NCBI GenBank assembly: GCA_015493215.1
Contig: WGDP01000069.1
Location: 1-52,852 of the forward strand
Length of the DNA stretch: 52,852 bases
Reading direction: 5' to 3'
DNA from: Bacteroidales bacterium
GTDB taxonomy: Bacteria > Bacteroidota > Bacteroidia > Bacteroidales > F082
Below the pieces are notes generated by a model. That model was not told the origin of the DNA. It did no database searches and was given only the letters and a program-made list of their open reading frames with translations. The translations under genes and the position numbers were made by a program. This document shows positions 30,347-39,876 of this stretch, piece by piece. The first letter of the stretch is position 1. Every line of letters starts with the position of its first letter.

Positions 30347-31024
30347 ATGAAAACACCAATCTTATTCCTTTTAATGATGATTGCCCTTTCGGGATTCAGC
30401 CAGACTGAATCCGGCAACAACGCACCATCAACACATCAAAAGACAGCCCCGGCTGATACCCTTTTCAATTTCGAAAATTATCAATTGGGGCAAACGCCTC
30501 CGGGCTGGTCGGTTTCACTAACGGGCAGAGGTAAAATGTGCAGTTGGAGCATCAAATCCGACAACGGAAACAAGGTGCTTGCTCAAACCTCATCCGAAAC
30601 ACCCGACTATCGGCTTAACATCATTACAAACAACACATTAAGCTATAAAGATGTTGAAATATCCGTCAGGTTTAAAGCCGTTAAAGGCGATGGCGACCAG
30701 GGAGGCGGCCCCGTGTGGCGATATGTTGACGAAAACAACTACTACGTGGTACGCGCCAACCCTTTGGAAAACAACTACAGGCTTTATAAAGTGGTTAACG
30801 GCCGCCGTATTCAGCTAAAAAGTGCCAACATAAGAATGACCGCCGGCAAATGGTATTACCTTAAAATAGTGATGAAAGGCAACAATATTCAATGTTATTT
30901 TAACGGGAAGCCCAAGCTCCAAGCCACCGACAACACCTTAAAAAATGCCGGAAAAATCGGTTTATGGACAAAATCGGATGCAGTAACATGGTTTGATGAA
31001 CTGAGCATTAAGGAAGTAAAATAA
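30347..31024 (+). CDS. Secreted concanavalin-like/LamG-type domain protein (start likely 30347)
   Basis: Signal peptide MKTPILFLLMMIALSGFSQ; DVEISVRFKAVKGDGDQGGGPVWRYVDENNYYVVRANPLENN; the ORF-track extension lies in an intergenic repeat. Confidence 0.7.
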   Translation: MKTPILFLLMMIALSGFSQTESGNNAPSTHQKTAPADTLFNFENYQLGQTPPGWSVSLTGRGKMCSWSIKSDNGNKVLAQTSSETPDYRLNIITNNTLSYKDVEISVRFKAVKGDGDQGGGPVWRYVDENNYYVVRANPLENNYRLYKVVNGRRIQLKSANIRMTAGKWYYLKIVMKGNNIQCYFNGKPKLQATDNTLKNAGKIGLWTKSDAVTWFDELSIKEVK

Positions 31025-31074
31025 TAGCCTTTGATATTAAACCAAAGGCATAAAATTTAAACTACTTTTGCAGC

Positions 31075-32166
31075 ATGGGTAGCAACATCGAAATACTGCC
31101 GTTAGAAGCATGGTTTAATTTAAACAACTTTCCGCTGGTAATTTCCGGGCCATGCAGTGCCGAAAGCCATGAGCAACTGATGTCAACTGCAAAGGAAATT
31201 GCCAAAATTCCGCAGGTCAGGGTTTTACGAGCCGGCATTTGGAAGCCCCGTACGCGCCCCGGCGAGTTTGAAGGCGTCGGCGAAGAGGGTCTTAAATGGC
31301 TGTTTGATGCCAAGCGGGCTACCGGTTTACTAACCACCGTTGAGGTGGCTGAACCCGCCCACGTTGAGATGGCCTTAAAACATGGTGTTGATATTTTATG
31401 GCTTGGTGCCCGCACGGTTGTTAATCCGTTTTCGGTGCAGGCTATTGCCGAAACCCTGAAAGGAACACACGTTCCGGTGATGGTAAAAAATCCCGTCAGC
31501 CCCGATTTAAAACTGTGGGTCGGTGCCATCGAACGGGTTTATGGCGCCGGCATAACCAAAATTATTGCCATCCACAGGGGCTTTCACTACTTTAAAAAAT
31601 CACCCTTCCGCAATGCTCCCATGTGGGAAATTCCCATCGAGCTGAAACGAACCATACCCAACATTCCCATTGTTGTTGATCCGAGTCACATCTGTGGCCG
31701 ACGCAGCCTGCTGGAAGAAATATCGCAAAAAGCACTCGACCTCGAAATGGACGGCCTGATGATTGAAAGCCACATAAATCCGGCCACAGCAAAAACAGAT
31801 GCCGCCCAACAGGTTAGCCCCGCCCAGCTTAAAACCTTGCTCGATAACCTTGTCGTACGCGAGCGGCAGGGAAACCCCGAATTTCAAAATAAGCTGGAAG
31901 AGCTGCGTACCGAAATTGATAAACTGGATGGCGAAATGCTTGAAATATTGGCAAAACGAATGGATATCATCAACGAAATCGGCGACTATAAAATTGAAAA
32001 TGACATTACCATCCTTCAAATGAAACGTTGGGCCGGCATTATCGAAGACAGACTTTCCATAGGCACAAACCTTGGTCTTGATAAAGAATTTCTGCTGAAT
32101 CTGTTAAAACTCATCCACACCGAATCCATTAAAAAACAGGAAAAACGCTTTAAGCAATCGGTTTGA
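31075..32166 (+). CDS. Bifunctional 3-deoxy-7-phosphoheptulonate synthase / chorismate mutase type II
   Basis: VISGPCSAES, RAGIWKPRTRPGEFEG, VDPSHICGRRSL; C-terminal AroQ domain LRTEIDKLDGEMLEILAKRMDIINEIGDYK. Confidence 0.95.
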   Translation: MGSNIEILPLEAWFNLNNFPLVISGPCSAESHEQLMSTAKEIAKIPQVRVLRAGIWKPRTRPGEFEGVGEEGLKWLFDAKRATGLLTTVEVAEPAHVEMALKHGVDILWLGARTVVNPFSVQAIAETLKGTHVPVMVKNPVSPDLKLWVGAIERVYGAGITKIIAIHRGFHYFKKSPFRNAPMWEIPIELKRTIPNIPIVVDPSHICGRRSLLEEISQKALDLEMDGLMIESHINPATAKTDAAQQVSPAQLKTLLDNLVVRERQGNPEFQNKLEELRTEIDKLDGEMLEILAKRMDIINEIGDYKIENDITILQMKRWAGIIEDRLSIGTNLGLDKEFLLNLLKLIHTESIKKQEKRFKQSV

Positions 32167-32208
32167 TTTTTGTTTTAATTTAGCAATTTTAAAAATCCAT
32201 TAAGGTTA

Positions 32209-35200
32209 ATGAGCGTAAACAGATTAAAATACGGTTTTTTAAAAGTTGCATTGTTGCTGTGGCTTGCCGTAACCTCATGGGCGGCTCATGCACAGTTTTA
32301 TAACGGCTCAAACATGACCTTTGGAAAAAACAGGGTACAGTTTAACGAGTTTTTGTGGACCTATTATAAATTTGACGATTTCGACACCTATTTTTATCTG
32401 AATGGTAAAGACCTCGCCATCTACCTTTCAAAATACGCCACCGAAGAAATTCCCATTATCGAACAAAAAATGGGTGTTTCATTGGATAAAAAAATCCAGT
32501 TTCTTGTTTTTAACAACCTTACCGATTTAAAACAGAGCAACATCGGGCTTGCCCAAAACAGCAGCTACAATACCGGTGGCATTACCCGTATTGTAGGATC
32601 GCGTGTAATGGTTTATTTCGATGGTAATTACAAACATTTCGAGCGGCAAATCAGAGCGGCCATTACCGAGGTTCTGTTTAACGAAATGATGTTTGGCGGT
32701 TCGCTTGGAAAACAGGTTAAAACCTCGGCACTGTTTACCATGCCCAACTGGTATAAGGAGGGTTTTATTTCGTACATGAGCCGTAACTGGGATGCCGAAA
32801 TTGACAACCTTGTCCGCGATGGCATCCTCTCCGGCAGGTATAAAAAGTTAAATAACCTTTCGGGTGATGATGCCGTGGTAGCAGGCCACTCCTTTTGGAA
32901 TTTTATTGCCAACCAATACAGCCCGTCGGCCATTACCAATATAATTTTAATGACCGGCGCCAGCAACAACCTTAAAAAAGGGTTTCTTTATGTGCTGGGC
33001 ATGTCGTATGATGTATTAATAAAGGAATGGTACAACTATTACGAACAACAATACCTCCCCTTCGTAAACATGCCCGGCAAACCCAAAGGCCTGCTTCCCA
33101 TAAAATATAAAACCGATGTGGTATATGGCCAACCCCGAATTAATCCGCAAGGCGACAAGCTGGCTTATACCACCAACGAACGCGGTAAGTACAAAGTTTT
33201 TTTGTACGATTTAAACACCCGCAAACGAAAAAGAATTTTTAAGGCAGGTGTAATGATTGATACCAAAACCGATTACAGCTACCCTTTACTTGCCTGGCAT
33301 CCAACCGGTTTGCTGCTGGCATTTATTATTGAGCGAAAAGGAATGCCCTGGTTGTACCTGTACAATCTTGAAAACAAAAAGATGATGAAGCAAATTTTGT
33401 ACGGCGTTCAAAAGGTAACCTCCATATCCTATTCTGATGATGGGCGTTTTATTGTTATGTCGGCTGTACAGAGCGGCAATCCCGACATTTATATCTTTAA
33501 TGTGGCCGCCTCTTCGTTTGAGCGCATTACTAACGACAGTTACACCGATTTATATCCCCATTTTTTAAACCATTCGTCAAAAATTGTGTTCAGCTCCAAC
33601 CGGTTAAACGACACTTTAGGGGTTAAACCACCCGATAACATGATTGAGCAGCCCTCTAATTTCGACCTGTTTTTATACGACTATGCCGCAAAAAATCCGG
33701 TTTTAAAACGATTGACAAAAACACCGTTAACCAACGAATTCAATCCCGTTGAACTGGGCTACAATACCATTTCGTACCTTAGCGATGAAAACGGTATTTT
33801 TAACCAAAGCCTGGCGCAAATCGACAGTGCCGTCAGCTCGGTGGACACCACCATTCATTACAGATATTTTGTAAACAGCAAAACCATTACAAATTACAAC
33901 AGAAGCATTTACGACTTGCAGGTAAGCAGTGCATCGGGAAAGCAGGCATTGGTTTATTTTGAAGATGGCAAAACACATCTTTTTGTTGAAGATGCCCCCT
34001 CGTTTACAGCAGCTAAAGCCGTAAACCTTACCATGACCAATGCCAAAATGAAACGTGTTAAAAAGTTTCAAAAACAACAAAACGGTATCAACAGGCTTAA
34101 ACACAAAACAGCTAAAACGACCATCGACACCACTGCATCTCCTAAAAAAAAGGCACCCTCCAAAAGCACCCAAAAGTACAAACGGTTTATGCTGGTGTAT
34201 GTTGATAAAGATGGCAACGAAGTTATAGGAAAACCCAAATCGGAAAAGGTTGTAAAGGTGGGAAACAACGGGCAGCTTGTTATTGTTGACAAAAGTACTG
34301 ATGAAGAAAACAAGTTTACCCTGCCCAAACGCCGCAACTACTATACCGAATATTATCTGGACCAAATGGTGTCGCAGGTCGATTTTAACTATCTGAATTA
34401 CAGCTATCAACCATTTACAGGCGGCGGTGGCCCCATTTATCTTAACCCGGGGTTTAATCTGTTTTTCCAACTCGGTGTTACAGATTTAATGGAAAACTAC
34501 CGATTGGTTGGCGGGGTAAGGTTTAACTTCAGTTTTATTAACAACGAGTATCTGGCCAGTTTTGCCGACCTGCATAAACGTCTTGATAAAGAGCTTATTT
34601 TTCACCGGAATACTTTGGAAAGCAATGTAGGAGCCTATAACATTGCCCGCGTGCACACCCACGAACTGTTTTATATTTTAAAATGGCCTTTTAACGAAGC
34701 ACTTAGCTTACGGGGAACCGTACATTACCGCAACGATGCCTATGTTTTGCTAGCCACCGATCAGCCCAGCCTCGATTATCCCAACAGTTACGAAAACTGG
34801 GGAGGCCTTAAAGCTGAACTTGTTTTTGACGGAACCCGTGAATTGGGCCTCAATTTATACCGGGGATGGAGATGGAAAATATTTGCCGAATACAACCAAT
34901 TGATAAGCAAAGAGTTTAAAAATCTGGTTGTTTTAGGGTTCGATTTTAGAAACTATCAACGGATTTATCGCAACTTTATCTGGGCAAATCGTTTTGCCGG
35001 CAGCACCTCCTTTGGAAACAACAAACTCATCTATTATATGGGAGGGGTCGATAATTGGATTTCGCCAAGATTTAACTACGAAACACCCATCGACCAAACT
35101 CAGAATTACGGCTACCAAACCCTGGCCACCAACATGCGCGGCTTTTATCAAAATATCAGAAACGGAAACAGCTTTGCTGTGATAAATAGTGAGTTAAGAT

Positions 35201-35526
35201 TCCCGATTTTCCAGTTTTTCTCTAAAACTCCGCTAAGTAGCGGATTTCTGAAAAATTTTCAGCTGGTAGCTTTTGGCGATGTGGGCACCGCATGGACAGG
35301 CCCGCAGCCCTGGTCGCCCTTAAACTCCATTTACACCAATTACGTTGACAGCGGCCCTTTTCATGCATCGGTTACTGTTCAAAAAGAACCCCTCGTGGGA
35401 GGGGTTGGCATGGGTGCCCGGGTTCATCTGTTCGGTTACTTCATCAGAGGTGATGTATCATGGGGACTTGAGGACTACCACATTAACAAACCCGTTTATT
35501 ATCTGTCGTTTAGCCTTGACTTTTAA
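32209..35526 (+). CDS. Outer membrane protein: degenerate gluzincin-like domain, TolB-like propeller, C-terminal beta-barrel
   Basis: Signal peptide; PNWYKEGFISYMS; PD40-like repeats (GRFIVMSAVQSGNPDIYIFN); C-terminal ...PVYYLSFSLDF. Confidence 0.75.
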   Translation: MSVNRLKYGFLKVALLLWLAVTSWAAHAQFYNGSNMTFGKNRVQFNEFLWTYYKFDDFDTYFYLNGKDLAIYLSKYATEEIPIIEQKMGVSLDKKIQFLVFNNLTDLKQSNIGLAQNSSYNTGGITRIVGSRVMVYFDGNYKHFERQIRAAITEVLFNEMMFGGSLGKQVKTSALFTMPNWYKEGFISYMSRNWDAEIDNLVRDGILSGRYKKLNNLSGDDAVVAGHSFWNFIANQYSPSAITNIILMTGASNNLKKGFLYVLGMSYDVLIKEWYNYYEQQYLPFVNMPGKPKGLLPIKYKTDVVYGQPRINPQGDKLAYTTNERGKYKVFLYDLNTRKRKRIFKAGVMIDTKTDYSYPLLAWHPTGLLLAFIIERKGMPWLYLYNLENKKMMKQILYGVQKVTSISYSDDGRFIVMSAVQSGNPDIYIFNVAASSFERITNDSYTDLYPHFLNHSSKIVFSSNRLNDTLGVKPPDNMIEQPSNFDLFLYDYAAKNPVLKRLTKTPLTNEFNPVELGYNTISYLSDENGIFNQSLAQIDSAVSSVDTTIHYRYFVNSKTITNYNRSIYDLQVSSASGKQALVYFEDGKTHLFVEDAPSFTAAKAVNLTMTNAKMKRVKKFQKQQNGINRLKHKTAKTTIDTTASPKKKAPSKSTQKYKRFMLVYVDKDGNEVIGKPKSEKVVKVGNNGQLVIVDKSTDEENKFTLPKRRNYYTEYYLDQMVSQVDFNYLNYSYQPFTGGGGPIYLNPGFNLFFQLGVTDLMENYRLVGGVRFNFSFINNEYLASFADLHKRLDKELIFHRNTLESNVGAYNIARVHTHELFYILKWPFNEALSLRGTVHYRNDAYVLLATDQPSLDYPNSYENWGGLKAELVFDGTRELGLNLYRGWRWKIFAEYNQLISKEFKNLVVLGFDFRNYQRIYRNFIWANRFAGSTSFGNNKLIYYMGGVDNWISPRFNYETPIDQTQNYGYQTLATNMRGFYQNIRNGNSFAVINSELRFPIFQFFSKTPLSSGFLKNFQLVAFGDVGTAWTGPQPWSPLNSIYTNYVDSGPFHASVTVQKEPLVGGVGMGARVHLFGYFIRGDVSWGLEDYHINKPVYYLSFSLDF

Positions 35527-35537
35527 CCTGAAAAAAA

Positions 35538-35912
35538 ATGAAAATGAGTGTTTCGGTTGTGATTATTCTAATTGTCATCGGACTGGTGGCAGGAACCTTT
35601 AGCGGACTGATTGGTATTGGTGGAGCCATCATCATTATTCCATCATTGGTATTTTTGCTCGGCATGGATCAATACAGCGCTCAGGGAACCAGCCTGGCCA
35701 CCATGTTGCTGCCAATAGGGCTGCTGGCCGCATTAAACTATTACAAGGCAGGCGAGCTTAATATTAAATATGCAATGATTATCGCCGGTGCTTTCATTGT
35801 AGGTGGCTATTTGGGTTCTAAAGTAGCGCTTCAAATACCCGAAGCTGTTCTGCGTAAGGTATTTGCGGGTATTTTAGTCTTAATTGCCGTTAAAATGTTT
35901 CTGGGAAAATAA
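35538..35912 (+). CDS. Half-size sulfite exporter TauE/SafE family protein
   Basis: GTFSGLIGIGGAIIIIPSLVFLLGMDQYSAQGTSLATMLLPIG; only 124 aa. Confidence 0.85.
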   Translation: MKMSVSVVIILIVIGLVAGTFSGLIGIGGAIIIIPSLVFLLGMDQYSAQGTSLATMLLPIGLLAALNYYKAGELNIKYAMIIAGAFIVGGYLGSKVALQIPEAVLRKVFAGILVLIAVKMFLGK

Positions 35913-36155
35913 TCACAGCAAAACGCTACTTAAAATTGTGCCAAAAAAAATTTTTATATAAAAATATTTTTTTTTCAGTAGTTAACCGGTTCGGTTTCTG
36001 ATAAATATTACTTATTCACACCCTCGTTGTTAATAAAATATTATCCACTGTAAGGTTTTCTTGTAGTATATTGCAGAACTTTTTGGAGATGTAAGGATAT
36101 TTTATACATATCTGATTTTCAGCAAGGTACTCCAAAACCAAAACAACAATTTCAT

Positions 36156-38990
36156 ATGGAAAACAATTTATTCTCAGGTTTAGAAGGCGCTAATGGTGTG
36201 AATTTAGCCGAACAACAGGAAACCTCTAATAAAGAAAAAGGTTTTTACGAAAAGTTAAAAAGCGAACGGGTACAACCTACGCAAAAAAGCATCGAAAACG
36301 ATGTTTCGCTTCCTTTGCAAACGGTTGCTATTAACAACAAACCTTTACCCACTGAAAATACCAATACGGAAGTTAAACCCGAAGAACACACTCCTGAAAT
36401 GGAAAAATCAAATACAGCATTGGATAAATTGGAAATAACCGAACAAAAACCCTTCGATAACGATAAGATTCTTGCTTCCTCCATTGAATATTTTAACGGC
36501 GACACCCTTGCAGCCAACGTTTGGATGAATAAGTATGCCCTAAAGGACAGTGACGGGAATATTTATGAACTGAACCCTGACGATATGCACCATCGTATTG
36601 CCCGCGAGTTCGCCCGTATTGAAGCCCGTTATCCGAACCCTTTGAGTGAACAGGAAATTTATGAGGTCATCAAAGACTTTAAATATATCGTTCCACAGGG
36701 AAGCCCCATGGCAGGAATTGGTAACGACCATCAGGTATCCTCATTGTCAAACTGCTTTGTAATAGGCAATGATGGCAATTCCGATTCCTATGGCGGCATC
36801 ATGAAAACCGATGAAGAGCAGGTACAGCTGATGAAACGGCGTGGTGGCGTTGGCCACGACCTGTCGCACATCCGCCCCAAAGGAAGCCCTGTAAAAAACA
36901 CAGCCCTAACCTCTACCGGTGTGGTTCCGTTTATGGAGCGGTACTCCAACTCAACCCGCGAAGTGGCACAGGATGGCCGCCGTGGCGCCCTCATGCTTTC
37001 AATCAGCATTAAGCATCCCGATTCGGAGCACTTTATTGACGCTAAAATGGAGTCGGGAAAAGTTACCGGCGCCAACGTCTCCATTAAATTGGATGACGAG
37101 TTTATGCAAGCAGTAAAGGAAGGCAAGACCTACAAACAACAATACCCTATTGACTCGCCCAACCCAAAATACACCAAAGAGGTTGATGCCCGAAGCCTGT
37201 GGGAAAAAGTGATACACAATGCCTGGGCTTCAGCCGAGCCGGGCGTGCTTTTCTGGGATACGGTTATCCGTGAGTCAATTGCCGATAATTATTCCGATTA
37301 CGGCTTTAAAACCGTTTCAACCAATCCCTGCGGCGAAATTCCGCTCTGCCCTTACGACAGTTGCCGGTTGTTGGCAATGAACTTATACAGCTATGTTAAA
37401 AATCCGTTTACTGCCGAAGCTAAATTTGACGGTACACTGTTTAAAAAACACGTTCATATTGCCCAGCGTATTATGGATGACCTTGTTGACCTGGAAATAG
37501 AAAAAATTGATAAAATTCTGGAAAAAATAGCCAGCGATCCCGAAGGGGAAGAGATAAAATATGTTGAAAAACGGCTTTGGGAAAAAATTCGCGAAAAAGC
37601 ACTGCAAGGCCGCCGTACCGGTATCGGCATAACTGCCGAAGGCGATATGCTGGCAGCATTGGGGTTGCGTTACGGTTCGGAAGAAGCCATCGAGTTTTCA
37701 ACCGAAGTACATAAACTCCTCGCCATTGAAGCCTACCGCTCATCGGTTGATTTGGCAGAAGACAGAGGTGCCTTTAAAGTGTTTGATTTTGAACGCGAAA
37801 AAGAAAACCCGTTTATTTTACGAATTAAAGAGCATGCTCCCGAAGTTTACGCAAAAATGCAGCAGGTAGGGCGTCGTAACATATCCATGCTCACCATCGC
37901 ACCAACCGGAAGTGTTAGCATTTGTACCCAAACCTCTTCGGGTATCGAACCTGTTTTTATGGTAGCATACAAACGCCGCCGTAAAGTTAACCCCAACGAC
38001 ACCAATGTGGTGGTTACCTTTGTTGATGAAGTGGGCGATGCCTGGGAAGAATACAATGTTTTTCATCCTAAATTTGAAGTGTGGCTGCGTCAAAACGGAT
38101 ACGATGTTGACGAAGTTAAACACATGGACGACAAGGCCTTTAATGAAATTGTCGCCAAATCGCCTTACTACAAAGCCACCTCAGCCGATATCGACTGGGT
38201 AAGCAAAGTCCACATGCAGGGTAAAATTCAAAAGTGGGTCGATCACTCCATCAGCGTTACCGTTAACGTACCCAAAGAAGTTGACGAAAAACTGGTAAGC
38301 GACATCTACCTTACTGCCTGGGAAAGCGGCTGCAAAGGAATGACCATATACCGTGAAGGATCGCGCGACGGGGTGTTGATTAGTAAAGAAAGTAAGCCGA
38401 AAAAGAACGAGGAAGAAGCCAACGAAAACGATTTTAAAGAGACCAGAGCACCTCGCCGTCCATCTGTTCTTGAAGCCGACATCATCAGGTTTCAAAACAA
38501 TTACGAAAAATGGATTGCCGTTATTGGTAAACTAAACGACAAGCCTTACGAAATTTTTACCGGAAAAGCCGACGATTTTTATCTGCCTACTTGGGTTGAA
38601 AAAGGCTGGGTATTAAAAGTTAAAAAAGAGTCGGAAAAAGCTGAAACCAGATACGATTTCCAGTTTGCCGACAAACAAGGATATAAAGTTACCATTGAAG
38701 GTTTATCGCGTTCGTTTGATAAAATATTCTGGAATTATGCCAAACTGATTTCCGGCGTGCTACGTCATGGAATGCCTTTGCCCTATGTAATTGAGCTGGT
38801 AGGCGATTTGTACTCCAACGACGACACCATTAACACTTGGAAAAACGGTGTTGTAAGAGCCTTAAAGCGTTATATTCCTGACGGAACCAAAGCCATCGGA
38901 ACCAAATGCCCCGAGTGCGGCGAAGAGTCGGTTATCTATCAGGACGGCTGTCTTACCTGCAAAAGTTGCGGCTATTCAAAGTGTGGGTAA
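36156..38990 (+). CDS. nrdJ: Adenosylcobalamin-dependent (class II) ribonucleoside-diphosphate reductase
   Basis: SNCFVIGNDGNSDSYGGI, GGVGHDLSHIRPKGSPV, STNPCGEIPLCPYDSCRL, APTGSVSICTQTSSGIEPVF; C-terminal CPECGEESVIYQDGCLTCKSCGYSKCG. Confidence 0.95.
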   Translation: MENNLFSGLEGANGVNLAEQQETSNKEKGFYEKLKSERVQPTQKSIENDVSLPLQTVAINNKPLPTENTNTEVKPEEHTPEMEKSNTALDKLEITEQKPFDNDKILASSIEYFNGDTLAANVWMNKYALKDSDGNIYELNPDDMHHRIAREFARIEARYPNPLSEQEIYEVIKDFKYIVPQGSPMAGIGNDHQVSSLSNCFVIGNDGNSDSYGGIMKTDEEQVQLMKRRGGVGHDLSHIRPKGSPVKNTALTSTGVVPFMERYSNSTREVAQDGRRGALMLSISIKHPDSEHFIDAKMESGKVTGANVSIKLDDEFMQAVKEGKTYKQQYPIDSPNPKYTKEVDARSLWEKVIHNAWASAEPGVLFWDTVIRESIADNYSDYGFKTVSTNPCGEIPLCPYDSCRLLAMNLYSYVKNPFTAEAKFDGTLFKKHVHIAQRIMDDLVDLEIEKIDKILEKIASDPEGEEIKYVEKRLWEKIREKALQGRRTGIGITAEGDMLAALGLRYGSEEAIEFSTEVHKLLAIEAYRSSVDLAEDRGAFKVFDFEREKENPFILRIKEHAPEVYAKMQQVGRRNISMLTIAPTGSVSICTQTSSGIEPVFMVAYKRRRKVNPNDTNVVVTFVDEVGDAWEEYNVFHPKFEVWLRQNGYDVDEVKHMDDKAFNEIVAKSPYYKATSADIDWVSKVHMQGKIQKWVDHSISVTVNVPKEVDEKLVSDIYLTAWESGCKGMTIYREGSRDGVLISKESKPKKNEEEANENDFKETRAPRRPSVLEADIIRFQNNYEKWIAVIGKLNDKPYEIFTGKADDFYLPTWVEKGWVLKVKKESEKAETRYDFQFADKQGYKVTIEGLSRSFDKIFWNYAKLISGVLRHGMPLPYVIELVGDLYSNDDTINTWKNGVVRALKRYIPDGTKAIGTKCPECGEESVIYQDGCLTCKSCGYSKCG

Positions 38991-39021
38991 TGGAGGCTAA
39001 AACAACGTAGCCTTTAAGGTA

Positions 39022-39705
39022 TTAGTCAATAATACCATACCCAACCCCTTTTACCGTTTTAATAAGGCTGTTGTTGAGCTTTTCGCGAAGTTTACGTATG
39101 TGAACATCCAACGTGCGGTCGCCCACAAATACATCATGACCCCATACCTTGCCGTATATTTCTTCGCGGGTAAATATTTTTCCGGGTTGCGAAGCAAGCA
39201 GCAGCAGGATGTTAAACTCTTTTTTGGGCAAACTAATCTCTTTACCTTCAATAATTACCAATCTGCGCACCTTATCTATAACAACGTTGTTTAAATTGAT
39301 AACACCCTGTTTGTCTTTTTCTTTAGTGTTTCTTTTAAGCAGGGCTTTTATGCGTGCCATCAAAATGTTTAATTTAATGGGCTTGATAATATAATCGTCA
39401 GCACCAACATTAAAGCCGGCCATTTGCGAATAATCTTCTCCACGGGCTGTTAAAAAAACGATTAACGTATCTTTAAATTCAGGCATGCTTTTTAAAGTGT
39501 TGCAAAGCTCGATGCCATCCATTTCGGGCATCATAATATCCAGTATCATCAAATCAGGATGAACCTCCATGGCCATCTTTTTGCCCTCCACGCCATTGCC
39601 GGCGGTATAAACTTCGTAACCCTCTTTTTCAAAATTGAATGTTAAGAACTCCAATATGTCGGGTTCATCATCTACCAATAATATTTTAATTCTGTCATGT
39701 TTCAT
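39022..39705 (-). CDS. Response regulator, OmpR/PhoB family (no adjacent kinase)
   Basis: Receiver ILLVDDEPDILEFL...LMILDIMMPEMDG; winged helix KEFNILLLLASQPGKIFTREEIYGKVWG...RTLDVHIRKLREKL. Confidence 0.95.
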   Translation of the reverse strand: MKHDRIKILLVDDEPDILEFLTFNFEKEGYEVYTAGNGVEGKKMAMEVHPDLMILDIMMPEMDGIELCNTLKSMPEFKDTLIVFLTARGEDYSQMAGFNVGADDYIIKPIKLNILMARIKALLKRNTKEKDKQGVINLNNVVIDKVRRLVIIEGKEISLPKKEFNILLLLASQPGKIFTREEIYGKVWGHDVFVGDRTLDVHIRKLREKLNNSLIKTVKGVGYGIID

Positions 39706-39740
39706 AACGACAACAAATCTATTTCAATCAATTTTAAATA

Positions 39741-39769
39741 CTGTTAAGCTATTGTTAAATATCGGTAAT
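39741..39769. promoter_or_regulatory. Tandem direct repeats CTGTTAA-N4-TTGTTAA-N4-CGGTAAT
   Basis: Three 7-mers at exact 11-bp spacing in the divergent intergenic region. Confidence 0.6.
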
Positions 39770-39876
39770 AAAATGACCTGATATTTAAACTAAAATTAAT
39801 ATTCGGTTAATATCCTGGTGTTAATAGAAAGCTTGCTTTGCCACATAGTTTTTTTAACCCAAAATTAAATTAGAAA

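Noticed and set aside
33727-34470. 247-aa minus-strand ORF antisense to the 32209-35526 gene
   Set aside because: Shadow ORF; composition is Phe/Val-rich antisense, no recognisable domain or start context, and the plus strand is clearly coding.
36001-36156. Cobalamin riboswitch upstream of the B12-dependent RNR
   Set aside because: A CCACTG string is present, but the conserved B12-box context and multi-helix core were not found; candidate stem kept only as an undefined leader.
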